This document shows, in pieces, positions 1 to 9,094 of a DNA stretch of 64,000 bases. The stretch covers positions 1,632,085-1,696,084 of the forward strand of contig NZ_HG322949.1 of the NCBI RefSeq assembly GCF_000723165.1, written 5' to 3'. The position numbers and the translations under genes are program-made. Source of the DNA: Janthinobacterium agaricidamnosum NBRC 102515 = DSM 9628. Lineage in GTDB: Bacteria > Pseudomonadota > Gammaproteobacteria > Burkholderiales > Burkholderiaceae_D. Under the pieces are notes generated by a model. That model was given only the letters and a program-made list of their open reading frames with translations. It was not told the DNA's origin and ran no database searches. The first letter of the stretch is position 1; every line of letters starts with the position of its first letter.

Positions 1-749
1 GAGAAGACGATGGTTTGGCCATCCGGGCTGAAGTGGTATTCCTTGCCGTCGCCATACGGTTTCGACGGCACGTCGCCATCCAGCGTACCGCTCAGGCTGA
101 CCGGTGCGCCTTGCACGCGGCCGCTGGTATCGATCGGCGCCGAGTACAGCACCGAGCGGCGGCCGTCGGACCAGGTATCCCAGTGGCGCACGAACAGGTG
201 ATCGTAGATGCGGCCGCTGGATTTGTCCCTGGCGCTGTCGTCCAGGCGTTTTTTGGTGCAGGCCAGGTCGGCGCAATCGCGGAACACGGCGACGCTGAAC
301 GCCAGGCGGTCGCCTTTGGGCGACAAGCGGAAATTGTCCACGTCCAGCGGCAGGTCGGTGACCTTGGCGGCTTCGCCGCCGGCCAGCGGCAATTGCCACA
401 CTTGCGACGAGCCGGAACGGCCCGACAGGAAGTAAATCGCATCGCCGGATGGCGACCATGCCGGATCGCTGCTGCTGGCTTCGCCGCGCGTCAACTGGCG
501 CGGCACTGGCTTGGCGGCGCGCAAGTCGATCATCCACAGTTGCGTGTTGCCACGGTTTTTATCCAGGTTGGTGCTGCGCACGGTGTACACCACGCGGGTG
601 GCGTCCGGCGACAGGACCGGGCTGCCGACCCGTTCCATGTTAACCATGTCTTCAACGGTAAAACCACGCGGCGCGGCAAACGCGGCCTGGGGCGCCAAGG
701 TGACCAGACCGGCGCTGAGCGCGCCCAAGAGCAGCAGACGTACAGTCAT
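1..749 (-). CDS. S9 family peptidase (prolyl oligopeptidase type), N-terminal part only
   Basis: The frame opens with ATG at 749 and runs leftwards off the window edge, so about 249 N-terminal residues are visible. A hydrophobic signal peptide (about residues 1-25, ending in an AFAA-type cleavage region) indicates export. After it comes a segment with LSPD and WSPSGD motifs and repeated short strands of the type found in the beta-propeller of S9 peptidases (acylaminoacyl-peptidase/DPP group). The alpha/beta-hydrolase catalytic domain with its Ser-Asp-His triad lies outside the window. The family cleaves short peptides; the substrate cannot be told from this part. The upstream side (750-848) holds the promoter region and then a MITE. 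Confidence 0.8.
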   Translation of the reverse strand, partial: MTVRLLLLGALSAGLVTLAPQAAFAAPRGFTVEDMVNMERVGSPVLSPDATRVVYTVRSTNLDKNRGNTQLWMIDLRAAKPVPRQLTRGEASSSDPAWSPSGDAIYFLSGRSGSSQVWQLPLAGGEAAKVTDLPLDVDNFRLSPKGDRLAFSVAVFRDCADLACTKKRLDDSARDKSSGRIYDHLFVRHWDTWSDGRRSVLYSAPIDTSGRVQGAPVSLSGTLDGDVPSKPYGDGKEYHFSPDGQTIVF

Positions 750-848
750 TCGATTCTCTCCAATGTTGTCTATTATTTATAAGAAATGCCGGCTGTGGCG
801 CCGGCAAACGTTCATCATACCAAGGATGGCTGGCCTGCGAGACTTTAA

Positions 849-1006
849 GAGCCTATCCCAGTAGTGAGCGTCTTGTTCTGGCCGCGCATCAGGAGCGCGG
901 ACCAGGCGTGAGGAGGACGCGTGGCGGGCCACGCGACGACGATCAACGCAGTCCCCGTTCCTGAGGAGCGCCAGAACAGGGCGTATTCATCTACTGGGAT
1001 AGGCTC
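849..1006 (-). mobile_element. MITE copy 1 (158 bp, IS5/IS1031-like ends), divergent copy
   Basis: A non-coding 158-bp element bounded by perfect inverted ends reading GAGCCTATCCCAGTAG inwards from each side. Flanking trinucleotides are TAA (846-848) and TTA (1007-1009). It lies in the opposite orientation to the copies at 13022, 19364 and 20075 and differs from them at scattered positions, so it is an older or independently diverged copy. It contains no open frame long enough for a transposase. GAG-type ends and TNA targets are characteristic of the IS1031 group of the IS5 family, so mobilisation in trans by such a transposase is inferred. The remaining bases from 750 to 1146 hold only a hairpin next to the MCP gene. 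Confidence 0.75.
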
Positions 1007-1101
1007 TTAGTGCGACTTACGCAAGAAAGTTGTCTAAAGATGCATGGTGCGGGCTGGAGTGAGGTGCCGCGCAAAGAGGGGGAGGGAGGGGCGGGCAGCA
1101 A

Positions 1102-1138
1102 GGTGACGGGAGACGGCCGCAAGCCAGTTCCCGTCACC
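1102..1138 (-). terminator. Hairpin after the MCP gene, possible terminator
   Basis: Ten-base arms GGTGACGGGA (1102-1111) and TCCCGTCACC (1129-1138) form a perfect stem just beyond the stop codon of the leftward MCP gene. There is no convincing U tract, so it may be a factor-dependent terminator or a 3'-end stabilising structure. Confidence 0.45.
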
Positions 1139-1146
1139 GTTTAAGA

Positions 1147-2850
1147 TTAAAACACTTCCCATTCGCTTTCATTGACCTTGGCCGCTTTCGGCGCGGCCTT
1201 GGGCGCGGCGATGCTGGCCCGTGGCGCTGGTTTGGCCATGGTCCTGGCAGCCTTGGCCGCCGGCTGGCTTGCGACACGCGGCTGCTGCAAGCCGCGCAGC
1301 GCGGTATCGTCGAGCTTGAAGACGCTGACCAGTTCGGCCAGGCGGTTCGCCTGCTCTTGCAGCGAACCGGCCGCCGCCGCCGCTTCCTCGACCAGCGCCG
1401 CATTTTGCTGGGTCACCTGGTCCATTTGCGTGATCGCGTGATTCACTTCGCCGATGCCGGTGCTTTGCTCCTGCGTCGCGGAGCTGATTTCAGTGACGAT
1501 ATCGGTCACGCGCTGCACGCTGGCGACCACTTGCTGCATGGTCTTGCCGGCTTGTTCCACCAGGCGGGTGCCGGAATTGACTTTCTCGACCGAATCGCCG
1601 ATCAGCGTCTTGATTTCCTTGGCCGCCGCGGCGCTGCGTTGCGCCAGGCTGCGCACTTCGGTGGCCACCACCGCGAAGCCGCGGCCCTGTTCGCCGGCGC
1701 GCGCCGCTTCCACCGCCGCATTCAGCGCCAGGATATTGGTCTGGAAGGCGATGCCGTCGATCACGCTGATGATGTCGACGATGCGGTCCGACGACTGGTG
1801 GATCGCGCCCATGGTGTCGATCACTTGCCGCACCACCGCGCCGCCGTCGGCCGCCACGCTCGACGCCGAGCTGGCCAGCTGGCTGGCCTGGCGCGCATTG
1901 TCGGCGGTCTGGTGCACGGTGGATGCCAGTTGTTCGACGGCGGAGGCGGTTTCTTCCAGCGAGCCGGCTTGTTCTTCGGTGCGCGACGACAAGTCCAGGT
2001 TGCCGGCCGCAATTTCCGACGACGCCGTGGCGATCAGGTCGGCGCCGTTGCGCACTTCGCGCACGGTGTTCAGCAAGCTCTGGTTCATTTCTTTCAGCGC
2101 ATGTTGCAATTCGCCGATTTCATCCTTGCTGCCGACCTGGATCGACTGGCTCAGGTCGCCGGCCGCGACCGCCTTGGCGTTGCCGACCGCATCATGCAGC
2201 GGACGGGTGATGCTGCGCGCGATCAGCCACGCGGCGGCGATGCCGAACAGGATCGCCGCCAGTCCCAGGCCCAGCAGCAGCGTGCGGCCGGTGCGGAAAT
2301 TATTGTCGATGGCGCCGGAGCCCCGATTGATCACGTCTTGCTCGTATTTGACCAGCGCCCGCACTTTTTCGGCGTAGGCCGCCATCGCCGGCGCCATCTT
2401 CGCGTTGTACAGTTCGCTCGCCGCGGCTTCGTCGCCGTCTTCCTTCAATTTGAACACGTCGCTGCGCACCGCGTTGTAGATCTTGCGCTGGGCCAGCATC
2501 GCGTCCAGCACCTTGCGGTCGTCATCGTCGACGGCGCTGTCTTCGAGTTGCTTCTGGATGTCGCTGGCGCGTTTGGAAAACGACGTGATCTGCTGCTTGA
2601 AATACGCTTGCGCCGCCGGTTCGCCGCTCTTGACGATGGCGTCGGCGCGCACGCCGCTGTTTTCAATGATGCCGATCCATTCGGTGGCCAGGCGTTCGCG
2701 CACCAGGTCGCGGTTGACCATGATGCGGGTGGAACTGCCGATGTCTTGCAGGCGCACGGTGCCGACCACGATCATCAGCGCCATCAGCGCCAGCACCAGG
2801 CCAAATCCCATGCTGAGCCGGGTTCCTATTCGAATGTTTCGCAGATTCAT
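1147..2850 (-). CDS. Methyl-accepting chemotaxis protein (orphan receptor)
   Basis: A 567-residue Tar/Tsr-type receptor. It has a short cytoplasmic start, TM1 (about residues 12-30), a periplasmic four-helix-bundle ligand region, TM2 (about 190-212), a HAMP domain, then a long coiled-coil signalling domain with the conserved hairpin tip containing [18 protein letters not shown]. It should sit in polar arrays with CheA and CheW. The C-terminus ends in EWEVF, matching the xWxxF tether that binds CheR and CheB in high-abundance receptors. It lies nearly 30 kb from the che cluster and stands alone. The ligand cannot be read from sequence. It closely resembles the receptor at 39148-40896 in the signalling domain but not in the sensor region. 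Confidence 0.95.
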   Translation of the reverse strand: MNLRNIRIGTRLSMGFGLVLALMALMIVVGTVRLQDIGSSTRIMVNRDLVRERLATEWIGIIENSGVRADAIVKSGEPAAQAYFKQQITSFSKRASDIQKQLEDSAVDDDDRKVLDAMLAQRKIYNAVRSDVFKLKEDGDEAAASELYNAKMAPAMAAYAEKVRALVKYEQDVINRGSGAIDNNFRTGRTLLLGLGLAAILFGIAAAWLIARSITRPLHDAVGNAKAVAAGDLSQSIQVGSKDEIGELQHALKEMNQSLLNTVREVRNGADLIATASSEIAAGNLDLSSRTEEQAGSLEETASAVEQLASTVHQTADNARQASQLASSASSVAADGGAVVRQVIDTMGAIHQSSDRIVDIISVIDGIAFQTNILALNAAVEAARAGEQGRGFAVVATEVRSLAQRSAAAAKEIKTLIGDSVEKVNSGTRLVEQAGKTMQQVVASVQRVTDIVTEISSATQEQSTGIGEVNHAITQMDQVTQQNAALVEEAAAAAGSLQEQANRLAELVSVFKLDDTALRGLQQPRVASQPAAKAARTMAKPAPRASIAAPKAAPKAAKVNESEWEVF

Positions 2851-3098
2851 TTTTTACTCGTCAGATATCAATGTGGGAAAAGGAATGCGCGTTGGACCTG
2901 CCGCGCAATTTGGCAATATTGTATATCAATGTTTCCACGTGGAAAAATTACCATAAAGTATATTGCTTATGGGAAATGATTTAGTTACGATAAAAAGACA
3001 CGGCGCCCGGCATCGGCGGGCCGTACAGTTCTGCCTGTCCCCAGGGGCCGTACACGCGGCCCCGCCGGCATCCCACGCCACCATCCCAGGAGAGTTTC

Positions 3099-3821
3099 AT
3101 GTCCGAAGATCAGCAATCCCCGTCCCGCCGCAATCTGCTGAAAAGTCTTGTCTTCATCCCGATCGGCGTGGCCGGCGCCACTGGCGCGGTCAGGAGCCTG
3201 CAAGCGTCGAACGGCGCGGTGCAGCCGGAAGGCAAGCCGAATCCGTACACGCCGGCATTTTTTACTGGCGCCGAATGGCGCTTCATCCACGCCGCGTGCG
3301 ACCGCTTGATACCGCACGACGAACACGGCCCCGGCGCGCTGGAACTGGGCGTGCCGGAGTTTCTCGACCGTCACATGCAAACCCCGTACGCCAGCGGCGA
3401 CATCTGGTATATGCAAGGCCCGTACCTGGAGGCGGCGCCGGAATTCGGCTACCAGGGCCGCTTGCCGCTACGCGATATCTTGCGTGTTGGTATCAAGGTC
3501 TTCGACCAGCATTGCGCCGCGCAATTCGGCGGCAAGGTGTTTGCCGACTTGAGCAGCGGCCAGCAAGACGGCCTGTTGAAAGCGGCCGAAGGCGGCAAGC
3601 TGAAACTGGAACACCTGTCGGAGAAACTGTTCTTCAGCAATTTGCTGGCCGAAGTACGCAACGGCTATTTCGCCGATCCCAAGCACGGCGGCAACAAGGA
3701 CATGGGTTCCTGGAAAATGATCGGCTACCCCGGCATGCGCGCCGACTACATCGACTGGGTCGGCGTGCGCGATCAGCCGTACCCGATCGGCCCGGTCGAC
3801 TTGGCAGGAAAGCGAGGATAA
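3099..3821 (+). CDS. Gluconate 2-dehydrogenase subunit 3 family protein (TAT-exported small subunit)
   Basis: A 240-residue protein whose N-terminus carries a twin-arginine motif (SRRNLLK at residues 8-14) followed by a hydrophobic stretch, so it should be exported folded through Tat. The body matches the small subunit of membrane FAD dehydrogenases of the gluconate/fructose/sorbitol dehydrogenase type, which is needed for maturation and co-export of the large subunit. A good Shine-Dalgarno (CAGGAGAG) precedes ATG 3099. It is the first of three genes: the large subunit starts 3 bp after its stop and the cytochrome follows. This order is the standard one for these complexes. Confidence 0.85.
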   Translation: MSEDQQSPSRRNLLKSLVFIPIGVAGATGAVRSLQASNGAVQPEGKPNPYTPAFFTGAEWRFIHAACDRLIPHDEHGPGALELGVPEFLDRHMQTPYASGDIWYMQGPYLEAAPEFGYQGRLPLRDILRVGIKVFDQHCAAQFGGKVFADLSSGQQDGLLKAAEGGKLKLEHLSEKLFFSNLLAEVRNGYFADPKHGGNKDMGSWKMIGYPGMRADYIDWVGVRDQPYPIGPVDLAGKRG

Positions 3822-3824
3822 GCG

Positions 3825-5600
3825 ATGGCAATCGTGAAGAATAAAGTCGACGCGGTGATCGTCGGCATGGGCTGGACCGGGGCCATCATGGCCAAGGAAT
3901 TGACGGACGCCGGTTTGCAGGTGGTGGTGCTGGAGCGGGGACCGGACCGCGATACCCAGCCGGATTTTTCGTATCCGCGCGTGGTCGACGAGCTGGAAGG
4001 CTCGATCCACCGCAAATACCTGCAAAGCCTGTTGAAGGAAACCGTGACCGTGCGCCACAGCCTCAGCGGCACGGCGGTGCCGTATCGGCAGATGGGGTCG
4101 TTCAAGCCGGGCACCGGCGTCGGCGGCGCCGGCAGCCACTGGTCCGGTTGCCACTTCCGCGCCTTGCCGGAAGATTTACGCTTGCGCAGCAATACCGAAC
4201 AGCGCTACGGCAAGAAATTCATTCCGGCTGGCATGACCATCCAGGATTTTCCAGTCAGCTATGAAGAGCTGGAACCGCATTTCGACCATTTCGAATACGT
4301 CTGCGGCACGTCCGGCAAGGCCGGCGTCATCGATGGCAAGGTGGTCGACGGCGGCAACCCGTTCGAAGGTTCGCGCTCGCGCGAGTTCGCCTTGCCGCCG
4401 AACCCGAACTACCTCGGCGCGGAATTGTTTTACAAGGCGGCCCGCGAAAAAGGCTATCACCCATATCCGATCCCGGCGTCGAACGCGTCGCGGCCATACA
4501 CCAACCCGTATGGCTGCCAGATGGGGCCGTGCAACTTTTGCGGATTTTGCAGCGATTACGGTTGCCTGAATTACTCGAAGGCGAGCCCGAATGCCTGCAT
4601 CTTGCCAGTCTTGCGTCAACGCAAGGCGTTTGAATTGCGCACGCTGGCCCAGGTCTTGAAAGTCAATTTGACTGGCGACAAGAAAAAAGCCACCGGCGTG
4701 ACTTACCTCGACGCCCAGGGCCGCGAAACCGAACAGCCGGCCGACCTGGTGCTGCTGTGCGCGTTCTCGCTGTTCAATGTGCATTTGATGCTGCTGTCCG
4801 GCATCGGCGTACCGTACGATCCGGTCAGCAATACCGGCACCATCGGCCGCAATTATTCGTACCAGAACTTGAACCGCGTCTCGATGTTCTTCGACGACAG
4901 CGTGCAAGCGAACGGTTTCATCGGCATCGGCGGCGGCGGCACCGTGATGGACGATTTGAACGGCAACCAGCTCGACAATGCCAAGGCCGGCTTCGTCGGC
5001 GGCGGCGTGATCTGGGCCCGCCAGCCGGGCGCCGGACCGGTGCGCGGCATCGCCACCGCGCCGGGCGTGCCGAACTGGGGCAGCGCGTGGAAGAAAGGCA
5101 TCAAGGAATCGTTCCGCCATTCCTTCTATTATGAAGTGCAGGGTTCCTGCATGGCGTACCAGGACGCCTGCCTGAGCCTGGACCCGACCTACCGCGACGC
5201 GTTCGGCCGGCCGTTGCTGCGCATGACCTTCGACTGGCACGACAATGAAATCAAGGCTTCCCAATTCCTGGTCGAAAAAGCCAGCGACATGTGCAAGGTG
5301 CTGGGGCCGAAAGCGATGAAGGGCGACGCCAAGAAAGACGGCGAGCATTACAACGTGACGCAATACCAGAGTACCCACACTTGCGGCGGCGCCATCATGG
5401 GCAGCGACCCGAAAACCTCGGCGCTGAACCGCTACCTGCAATCGTGGGACGTGTCGAACGTGTTTGCGCCGGGCGCCAACGCCTTTCCGCAAAACAATGG
5501 CTACAATCCGACCGGCATGGTCGGCGCGCTGACCTACTGGACCGCCAAGGCCATCCGCGAGAGGTACTTGAAAAATCCCGGCCCGCTGGTCCACGCTTGA
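3825..5600 (+). CDS. GMC-type FAD dehydrogenase, large subunit of a membrane sugar/polyol dehydrogenase
   Basis: A 591-residue GMC oxidoreductase. The FAD-binding motif VGMGWTG lies near residue 14 and the C-terminus has the family's catalytic His and Asn region (THTCGG and NNGYNPTG). A dense cysteine cluster, C231-x4-C236-x2-C239-x2-C242-x4-C247, resembles the place where fructose and glucose dehydrogenases of this group bind a [3Fe-4S] cluster. The enzyme would oxidise a sugar, sugar acid or polyol in the periplasm and pass electrons to the downstream cytochrome. It has no signal peptide of its own, consistent with piggy-back Tat export with the small subunit. Substrate identity (gluconate, 2-ketogluconate, sorbitol or other) cannot be decided from sequence. 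Confidence 0.88.
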   Translation: MAIVKNKVDAVIVGMGWTGAIMAKELTDAGLQVVVLERGPDRDTQPDFSYPRVVDELEGSIHRKYLQSLLKETVTVRHSLSGTAVPYRQMGSFKPGTGVGGAGSHWSGCHFRALPEDLRLRSNTEQRYGKKFIPAGMTIQDFPVSYEELEPHFDHFEYVCGTSGKAGVIDGKVVDGGNPFEGSRSREFALPPNPNYLGAELFYKAAREKGYHPYPIPASNASRPYTNPYGCQMGPCNFCGFCSDYGCLNYSKASPNACILPVLRQRKAFELRTLAQVLKVNLTGDKKKATGVTYLDAQGRETEQPADLVLLCAFSLFNVHLMLLSGIGVPYDPVSNTGTIGRNYSYQNLNRVSMFFDDSVQANGFIGIGGGGTVMDDLNGNQLDNAKAGFVGGGVIWARQPGAGPVRGIATAPGVPNWGSAWKKGIKESFRHSFYYEVQGSCMAYQDACLSLDPTYRDAFGRPLLRMTFDWHDNEIKASQFLVEKASDMCKVLGPKAMKGDAKKDGEHYNVTQYQSTHTCGGAIMGSDPKTSALNRYLQSWDVSNVFAPGANAFPQNNGYNPTGMVGALTYWTAKAIRERYLKNPGPLVHA

Positions 5601-5610
5601 GGAGACGGGC

Positions 5611-6984
5611 ATGACACGACGTTTTTATAAAACAGGCTTGCTCGTCTGCGCCGGCGCGATCGCACTGGCGTTCGCCGGTGCGCTGACGTATGCCTTGATC
5701 CCGACCGATACGCCGGACATCGGCCCCGGCCAGTTTGCCGGCCTGGGCGACCGCCGCGCACTGATCGACAGCGGACGCTACATCGCCACCGCCGCCGATT
5801 GCATCGCCTGCCACAGCGCGCCTGGCGGCAAGCCGTTCGCCGGCGGCCTGGCGCTGGCCTCGCCGATCGGCACGATCTACAGCTCGAATATCACGCCCGA
5901 CAAGCGCAGCGGCATTGGCAACTACAGCCAGAGCGATTTCGACCGCGCTGTGCGCCACGGCATCACGCCGGCCGGCGGTACGCTGTACCCGGCGATGCCG
6001 TATCCGTCGTACGCGAAAATGAGCGACCAGGACTTGCGCGCGCTGTATCTCTACTTCATGGAAGGCGTTGAGTCGGTGCAGTCGGTCAATCGCGCCAACG
6101 ACATCCGCTGGCCCTTGGCTATCCGCTGGCCGCTGGCGATCTGGCGCAAGACCTTTGCGCCGAGCAGCGCGGTGCAGCCACTCAATTTGTCGAAATACCA
6201 GAGCGAGGCCATCGCCCGCGGCGCCTACCTGGTGCAAAGCCTGGGCCATTGCGGCAGTTGCCACACGCCGCGCGCCGGCACCTTGCAAGAGCTGGCGCTG
6301 GACGACTCCGACCCGCGCTACCTGTCCGGCGGAGCGCTGATCGACGGCTGGCTCGCGGTCAACCTGCGCGGCGACGACGCGGCCGGACTGGGGCGCTGGT
6401 CGGCCGGCGACATCGCCGACACGCTGCGCGGCGCGCGCAACGCCAAATACGCGGTGCTCGGCAGCCCGATGGCCGACGTGGTGCTGCACAGCACGCAACA
6501 GCTGGACCAGGCGGACTTGCAGGCGATGGCGGCCTACCTGAAAACCCTGCCGGCCGGCAAAACGAGCGCGTCCAGCTTCGCCGCCAGCGACGCCACCGCG
6601 ATCGCGCTCAAGGCCGGTCGCGAAGATGGCCGCGGCGCGCAACTCTACCTCGACAATTGCGCGGCCTGCCACCGCAGCGACGGCAAGTCCAACGCTGCGA
6701 TCTTCCCGGCGCTGGCCGGCAATCCGTCGGTACTGGCCGGCAACCCGGCATCGCTGATCCGGGTGGTGCTGCAAGGCTCCAGCTTGCCATCGACGGCCAG
6801 CAAACCGTCGAACCTCGGCATGCCGGGCTTCGCCTGGCGCCTGTCGGATGACGAAGCGGCGCAACTGGTAACGTTTGTGCGGCAAAGCTGGGGCAACCAG
6901 GCGCCGGCGGCGTCCGCCGGGGAGGTGGCGAGTGTCAGAAAAACCTTGAAGGTGCGGCAGGTGGACAAGCGCGACGTAGATTGA
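5611..6984 (+). CDS. Triheme cytochrome c subunit of the membrane dehydrogenase
   Basis: A 457-residue protein with an N-terminal signal/anchor (about residues 9-30) and three c-type heme motifs: CIACH (C64), CGSCH (about C214) and CAACH (about C350). This is the normal build of the cytochrome subunit of gluconate, alcohol and fructose dehydrogenases, which carries electrons from the FAD/Fe-S subunit to ubiquinone or the terminal oxidase. It starts 10 bp after the large subunit stop, behind GAGGAG. An in-frame 18-bp tandem duplication at 6103-6138 gives IRWPLA twice in a row between the first and second heme domains. A strong hairpin with a T run follows the gene. Confidence 0.92.
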   Translation: MTRRFYKTGLLVCAGAIALAFAGALTYALIPTDTPDIGPGQFAGLGDRRALIDSGRYIATAADCIACHSAPGGKPFAGGLALASPIGTIYSSNITPDKRSGIGNYSQSDFDRAVRHGITPAGGTLYPAMPYPSYAKMSDQDLRALYLYFMEGVESVQSVNRANDIRWPLAIRWPLAIWRKTFAPSSAVQPLNLSKYQSEAIARGAYLVQSLGHCGSCHTPRAGTLQELALDDSDPRYLSGGALIDGWLAVNLRGDDAAGLGRWSAGDIADTLRGARNAKYAVLGSPMADVVLHSTQQLDQADLQAMAAYLKTLPAGKTSASSFAASDATAIALKAGREDGRGAQLYLDNCAACHRSDGKSNAAIFPALAGNPSVLAGNPASLIRVVLQGSSLPSTASKPSNLGMPGFAWRLSDDEAAQLVTFVRQSWGNQAPAASAGEVASVRKTLKVRQVDKRDVD

Positions 6985-7003
6985 GTGCGTATTGAAAACG
7001 GAG

Positions 7004-7065
7004 ACCGGGGACAGACCACGATTATGCGGCAATAAATTGCCTCGTAATCGTGGTCTGCCCCCGGT
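7004..7065 (+). repeat. REP-like palindrome 1, probably also a terminator
   Basis: Arms of 21 bases, ACCGGGGACAGACCACGATTA (7004-7024) and its reverse complement (7045-7065), pair with one mismatch and are followed by a T run to 7070. It lies between the dehydrogenase operon and the convergent bdhA gene, so it can end transcription from the left. A shorter relative of the same arm sequence occurs at 56550-56608, which marks it as a dispersed repeat. Confidence 0.65.
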
Positions 7066-7079
7066 TTTTTAACGCGGAG

Positions 7080-7862
7080 TTACTGCATGAACCACCCGTG
7101 ACTCACCACGATCGATTGTCCGCTCAGCGCCTTCGACGGGAACGCCGCCAGGAAGATCGCGGTTTGCGCGACGTCCTGGGTGGTGGTGAATTCGCCGTCG
7201 ATGGTGTCTTTCAGCATCACTTTCTTGATCACGTCTTCTTCGCTGATCTTCAGTTGCGCGGCCTGCTCAGGGATCTGTTTGTCGACCAGCGGCGTGCGCA
7301 CGAAGCCCGGGCAAATCACGTTGGCGCGGATGTTGTCCTTGGCGCCTTCCTTGGCCACCACTTTGGCCAGGCCCAGCAAGCCGTGTTTCGCGGCGACATA
7401 AGCGCTCTTGAATGGCGAACCTTCGTGCGAGTGCACCGAACCCATGTAGATGATGGCGCCGCCTTTGCCGCCCTTGATCATTGCGCGCATGCAGGCGCGG
7501 GTGGTCAGGAAGGCGCCGTCGAGGTGGATCGCCAGCATTTTTTTCCACTGGTCGAATGCATAGTCGACCACCGGACTGATGATCTGGATGCCGGCGTTGC
7601 TGATCAATACGTCGATGCCGCCGAATTCGGCCACTGCATCGGCCACGCCCTTGTCGACCTGTTCTTCGCTGGTCACGTCCATCGCCACCGCGAACGCCTG
7701 GCCGCCGGCCGCCTTGATTTCATTGGCGGTTTTGGTGGCCGCGTCCAGCGCCAGGTCGGCGATGACGACTTTGGCGCCTTGCTTGGCGTATTCCAGCGCG
7801 ATTTCCTTGCCGATGCCGCTGGCCGAACCGGTGATGAGGGCGACTTTGTCCTTGAGTTGCAT
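7080..7862 (-). CDS. bdhA: 3-hydroxybutyrate dehydrogenase (SDR family)
   Basis: A 260-residue short-chain dehydrogenase that interconverts (R)-3-hydroxybutyrate and acetoacetate with NAD. The Rossmann motif TGSASGIG lies near residues 11-18. The catalytic Ser and the YxxxK motif (SAYVAAKHG) are intact, and the C-terminus (SHGWFMQ) is typical of PHB-linked BDH enzymes. I place the start at ATG 7862, preceded by AAGGA, rather than at a longer in-frame start. It begins one base after the stop of the acetoacetate decarboxylase gene, so the two are surely co-transcribed. Together they handle ketone-body and polyhydroxybutyrate breakdown products. Confidence 0.9.
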   Translation of the reverse strand: MQLKDKVALITGSASGIGKEIALEYAKQGAKVVIADLALDAATKTANEIKAAGGQAFAVAMDVTSEEQVDKGVADAVAEFGGIDVLISNAGIQIISPVVDYAFDQWKKMLAIHLDGAFLTTRACMRAMIKGGKGGAIIYMGSVHSHEGSPFKSAYVAAKHGLLGLAKVVAKEGAKDNIRANVICPGFVRTPLVDKQIPEQAAQLKISEEDVIKKVMLKDTIDGEFTTTQDVAQTAIFLAAFPSKALSGQSIVVSHGWFMQ

Positions 7863-7863
7863 A

Positions 7864-8619
7864 TTATTTCCTTGAGTTTGACGGGTTGAGATAATCATAC
7901 GCGACAGTTCCGAGCGGCAAAGTTAAATCTGCCAGGATATGCGTCGCCGAGATAATTTCCAGCACCGGCAACGCCGCCACCGGCGCCAGTGCGTGCGGAT
8001 TCAGGTCGAGCGCGCCGGGTCCGGTCCACGCGCCCTTGACGGTGATATCGGTCAGGCTATATTGCACCAGTTCGCAGATGCGCGGGGTGCCATCCACATG
8101 GGGGATGATCTTGAGTAAAAAAGCCGGCGTTTCCAGCGCTTTCCTGGCGGCCGCCAGATCCATGGCGCGGTGTTTGTAGCCCATGGTGCCGGTGGCGACG
8201 CGGAAGTCGCTGTAATCGAGCGTGCCGCTCAGCGTGTCCTTGTGGATGCGCAATTCCGGGTCGCCCAGTTTTTTCGGGAAACCCCATAATTCGCGTCCGC
8301 CGGCGATCGGCGGATGGTCGTTCAGATACATGCCGAGCACGTAGCCGCCCGCCACGCCGTTGAGCGTGACCGGGATCACCTGGCCGGATTCGCAATAGTG
8401 GCCGAAGCCGGTCGAATCGGGCATGTTGATGAACTCGAAGCGCACCACCGGTTCGACGAATTCCAGCGGCGCCGGGATCAGCGCGCGCAAGGCGTCCGGA
8501 TCGGTGCGGTAGCTGATGATCAGGTATTCGCGGTCGACGAAGCGGTAGGGGCCGGGCGGAAAAGCGGGACTGTTGATGGGCATGGCAAAAGCATTGCGGA
8601 GGACGTCGTCTTCGGTCAT
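7864..8619 (-). CDS. adc: Acetoacetate decarboxylase
   Basis: A 251-residue member of the acetoacetate decarboxylase family. The segment [10 protein letters not shown] (about residue 100) carries the adjacent lysine pair in which the first forms a Schiff base with acetoacetate and the second lowers its pKa. The predicted reaction is acetoacetate to acetone plus CO2. It is the upstream gene of a two-gene operon with bdhA. The start at 8619 follows a GGGAG site. Some family members act on other beta-keto acids, but the bdhA partner supports acetoacetate. Confidence 0.88.
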   Translation of the reverse strand: MTEDDVLRNAFAMPINSPAFPPGPYRFVDREYLIISYRTDPDALRALIPAPLEFVEPVVRFEFINMPDSTGFGHYCESGQVIPVTLNGVAGGYVLGMYLNDHPPIAGGRELWGFPKKLGDPELRIHKDTLSGTLDYSDFRVATGTMGYKHRAMDLAAARKALETPAFLLKIIPHVDGTPRICELVQYSLTDITVKGAWTGPGALDLNPHALAPVAALPVLEIISATHILADLTLPLGTVAYDYLNPSNSRK

Positions 8620-8845
8620 AGCGTAAAAGCTCCCGGTTAGCGATTCAGTGATGCCGCGATGAAGAGCGTGCTGACGCTTCGCCGCGTACCGGGGCAGTAT
8701 AGCTAGAAATCGGTCCCGGCATCCGTCCTGCTGAGCTTTTGCTGCAATGCAAGGCGACGCCAGGCATCCACATGCCGGGCAAGGCCGGGCTTAATGTTAA
8801 CTATGGTTACCCATGGCGCTTGCAATGTGGTGATTGAAATTTTAT

Positions 8846-8864
8846 TGCGAATAATTCTCATTCA
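8846..8864 (+). promoter_or_regulatory. Probable Fur box upstream of the TonB receptor
   Basis: The sequence GCGAATAATTCTCATTC within this span is close to Fur sites of other Proteobacteria. It sits in an AT-rich stretch about 230 bp before the receptor ATG. The interval 8620-9094 has no gene. After the Fur-like site there is a leader of nearly 200 bp containing some short palindromic segments; I could not match it to a known riboswitch. Confidence 0.6.
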
Positions 8865-9094
8865 ATATATGATGTCATTCGTTCCACAGAGCAACAACGT
8901 GGATGCGGCAGCACTATAAATCAGCAGCCCGGCGCATGCGTGCGCGGGCAGGCAGGCACCCTCCTTCCGACACCAGCATGGTATCCCCAGCCGTTGAGGG
9001 AGGTGCATGGAACCCACTTCCCCGACGAAGCGGCTCCGGTGGCGGAATGTCCGTTGCAGGGCGCGCTTCCGACTCTTGTTTGGTAAGGACTGAA

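Noticed and set aside
849..1006. Structured small-RNA gene made of the 158-bp palindromic repeat
   Set aside because: Perfect terminal repeats, fixed length and TNA flanks in other copies fit a MITE better; transcription cannot be judged from sequence.
8890..9094. Cobalamin riboswitch in the TonB receptor leader
   Set aside because: The conserved B12-box and the GCC-ACTG-type blocks are not present, and the receptor looks heme-related with a Fur-like site.
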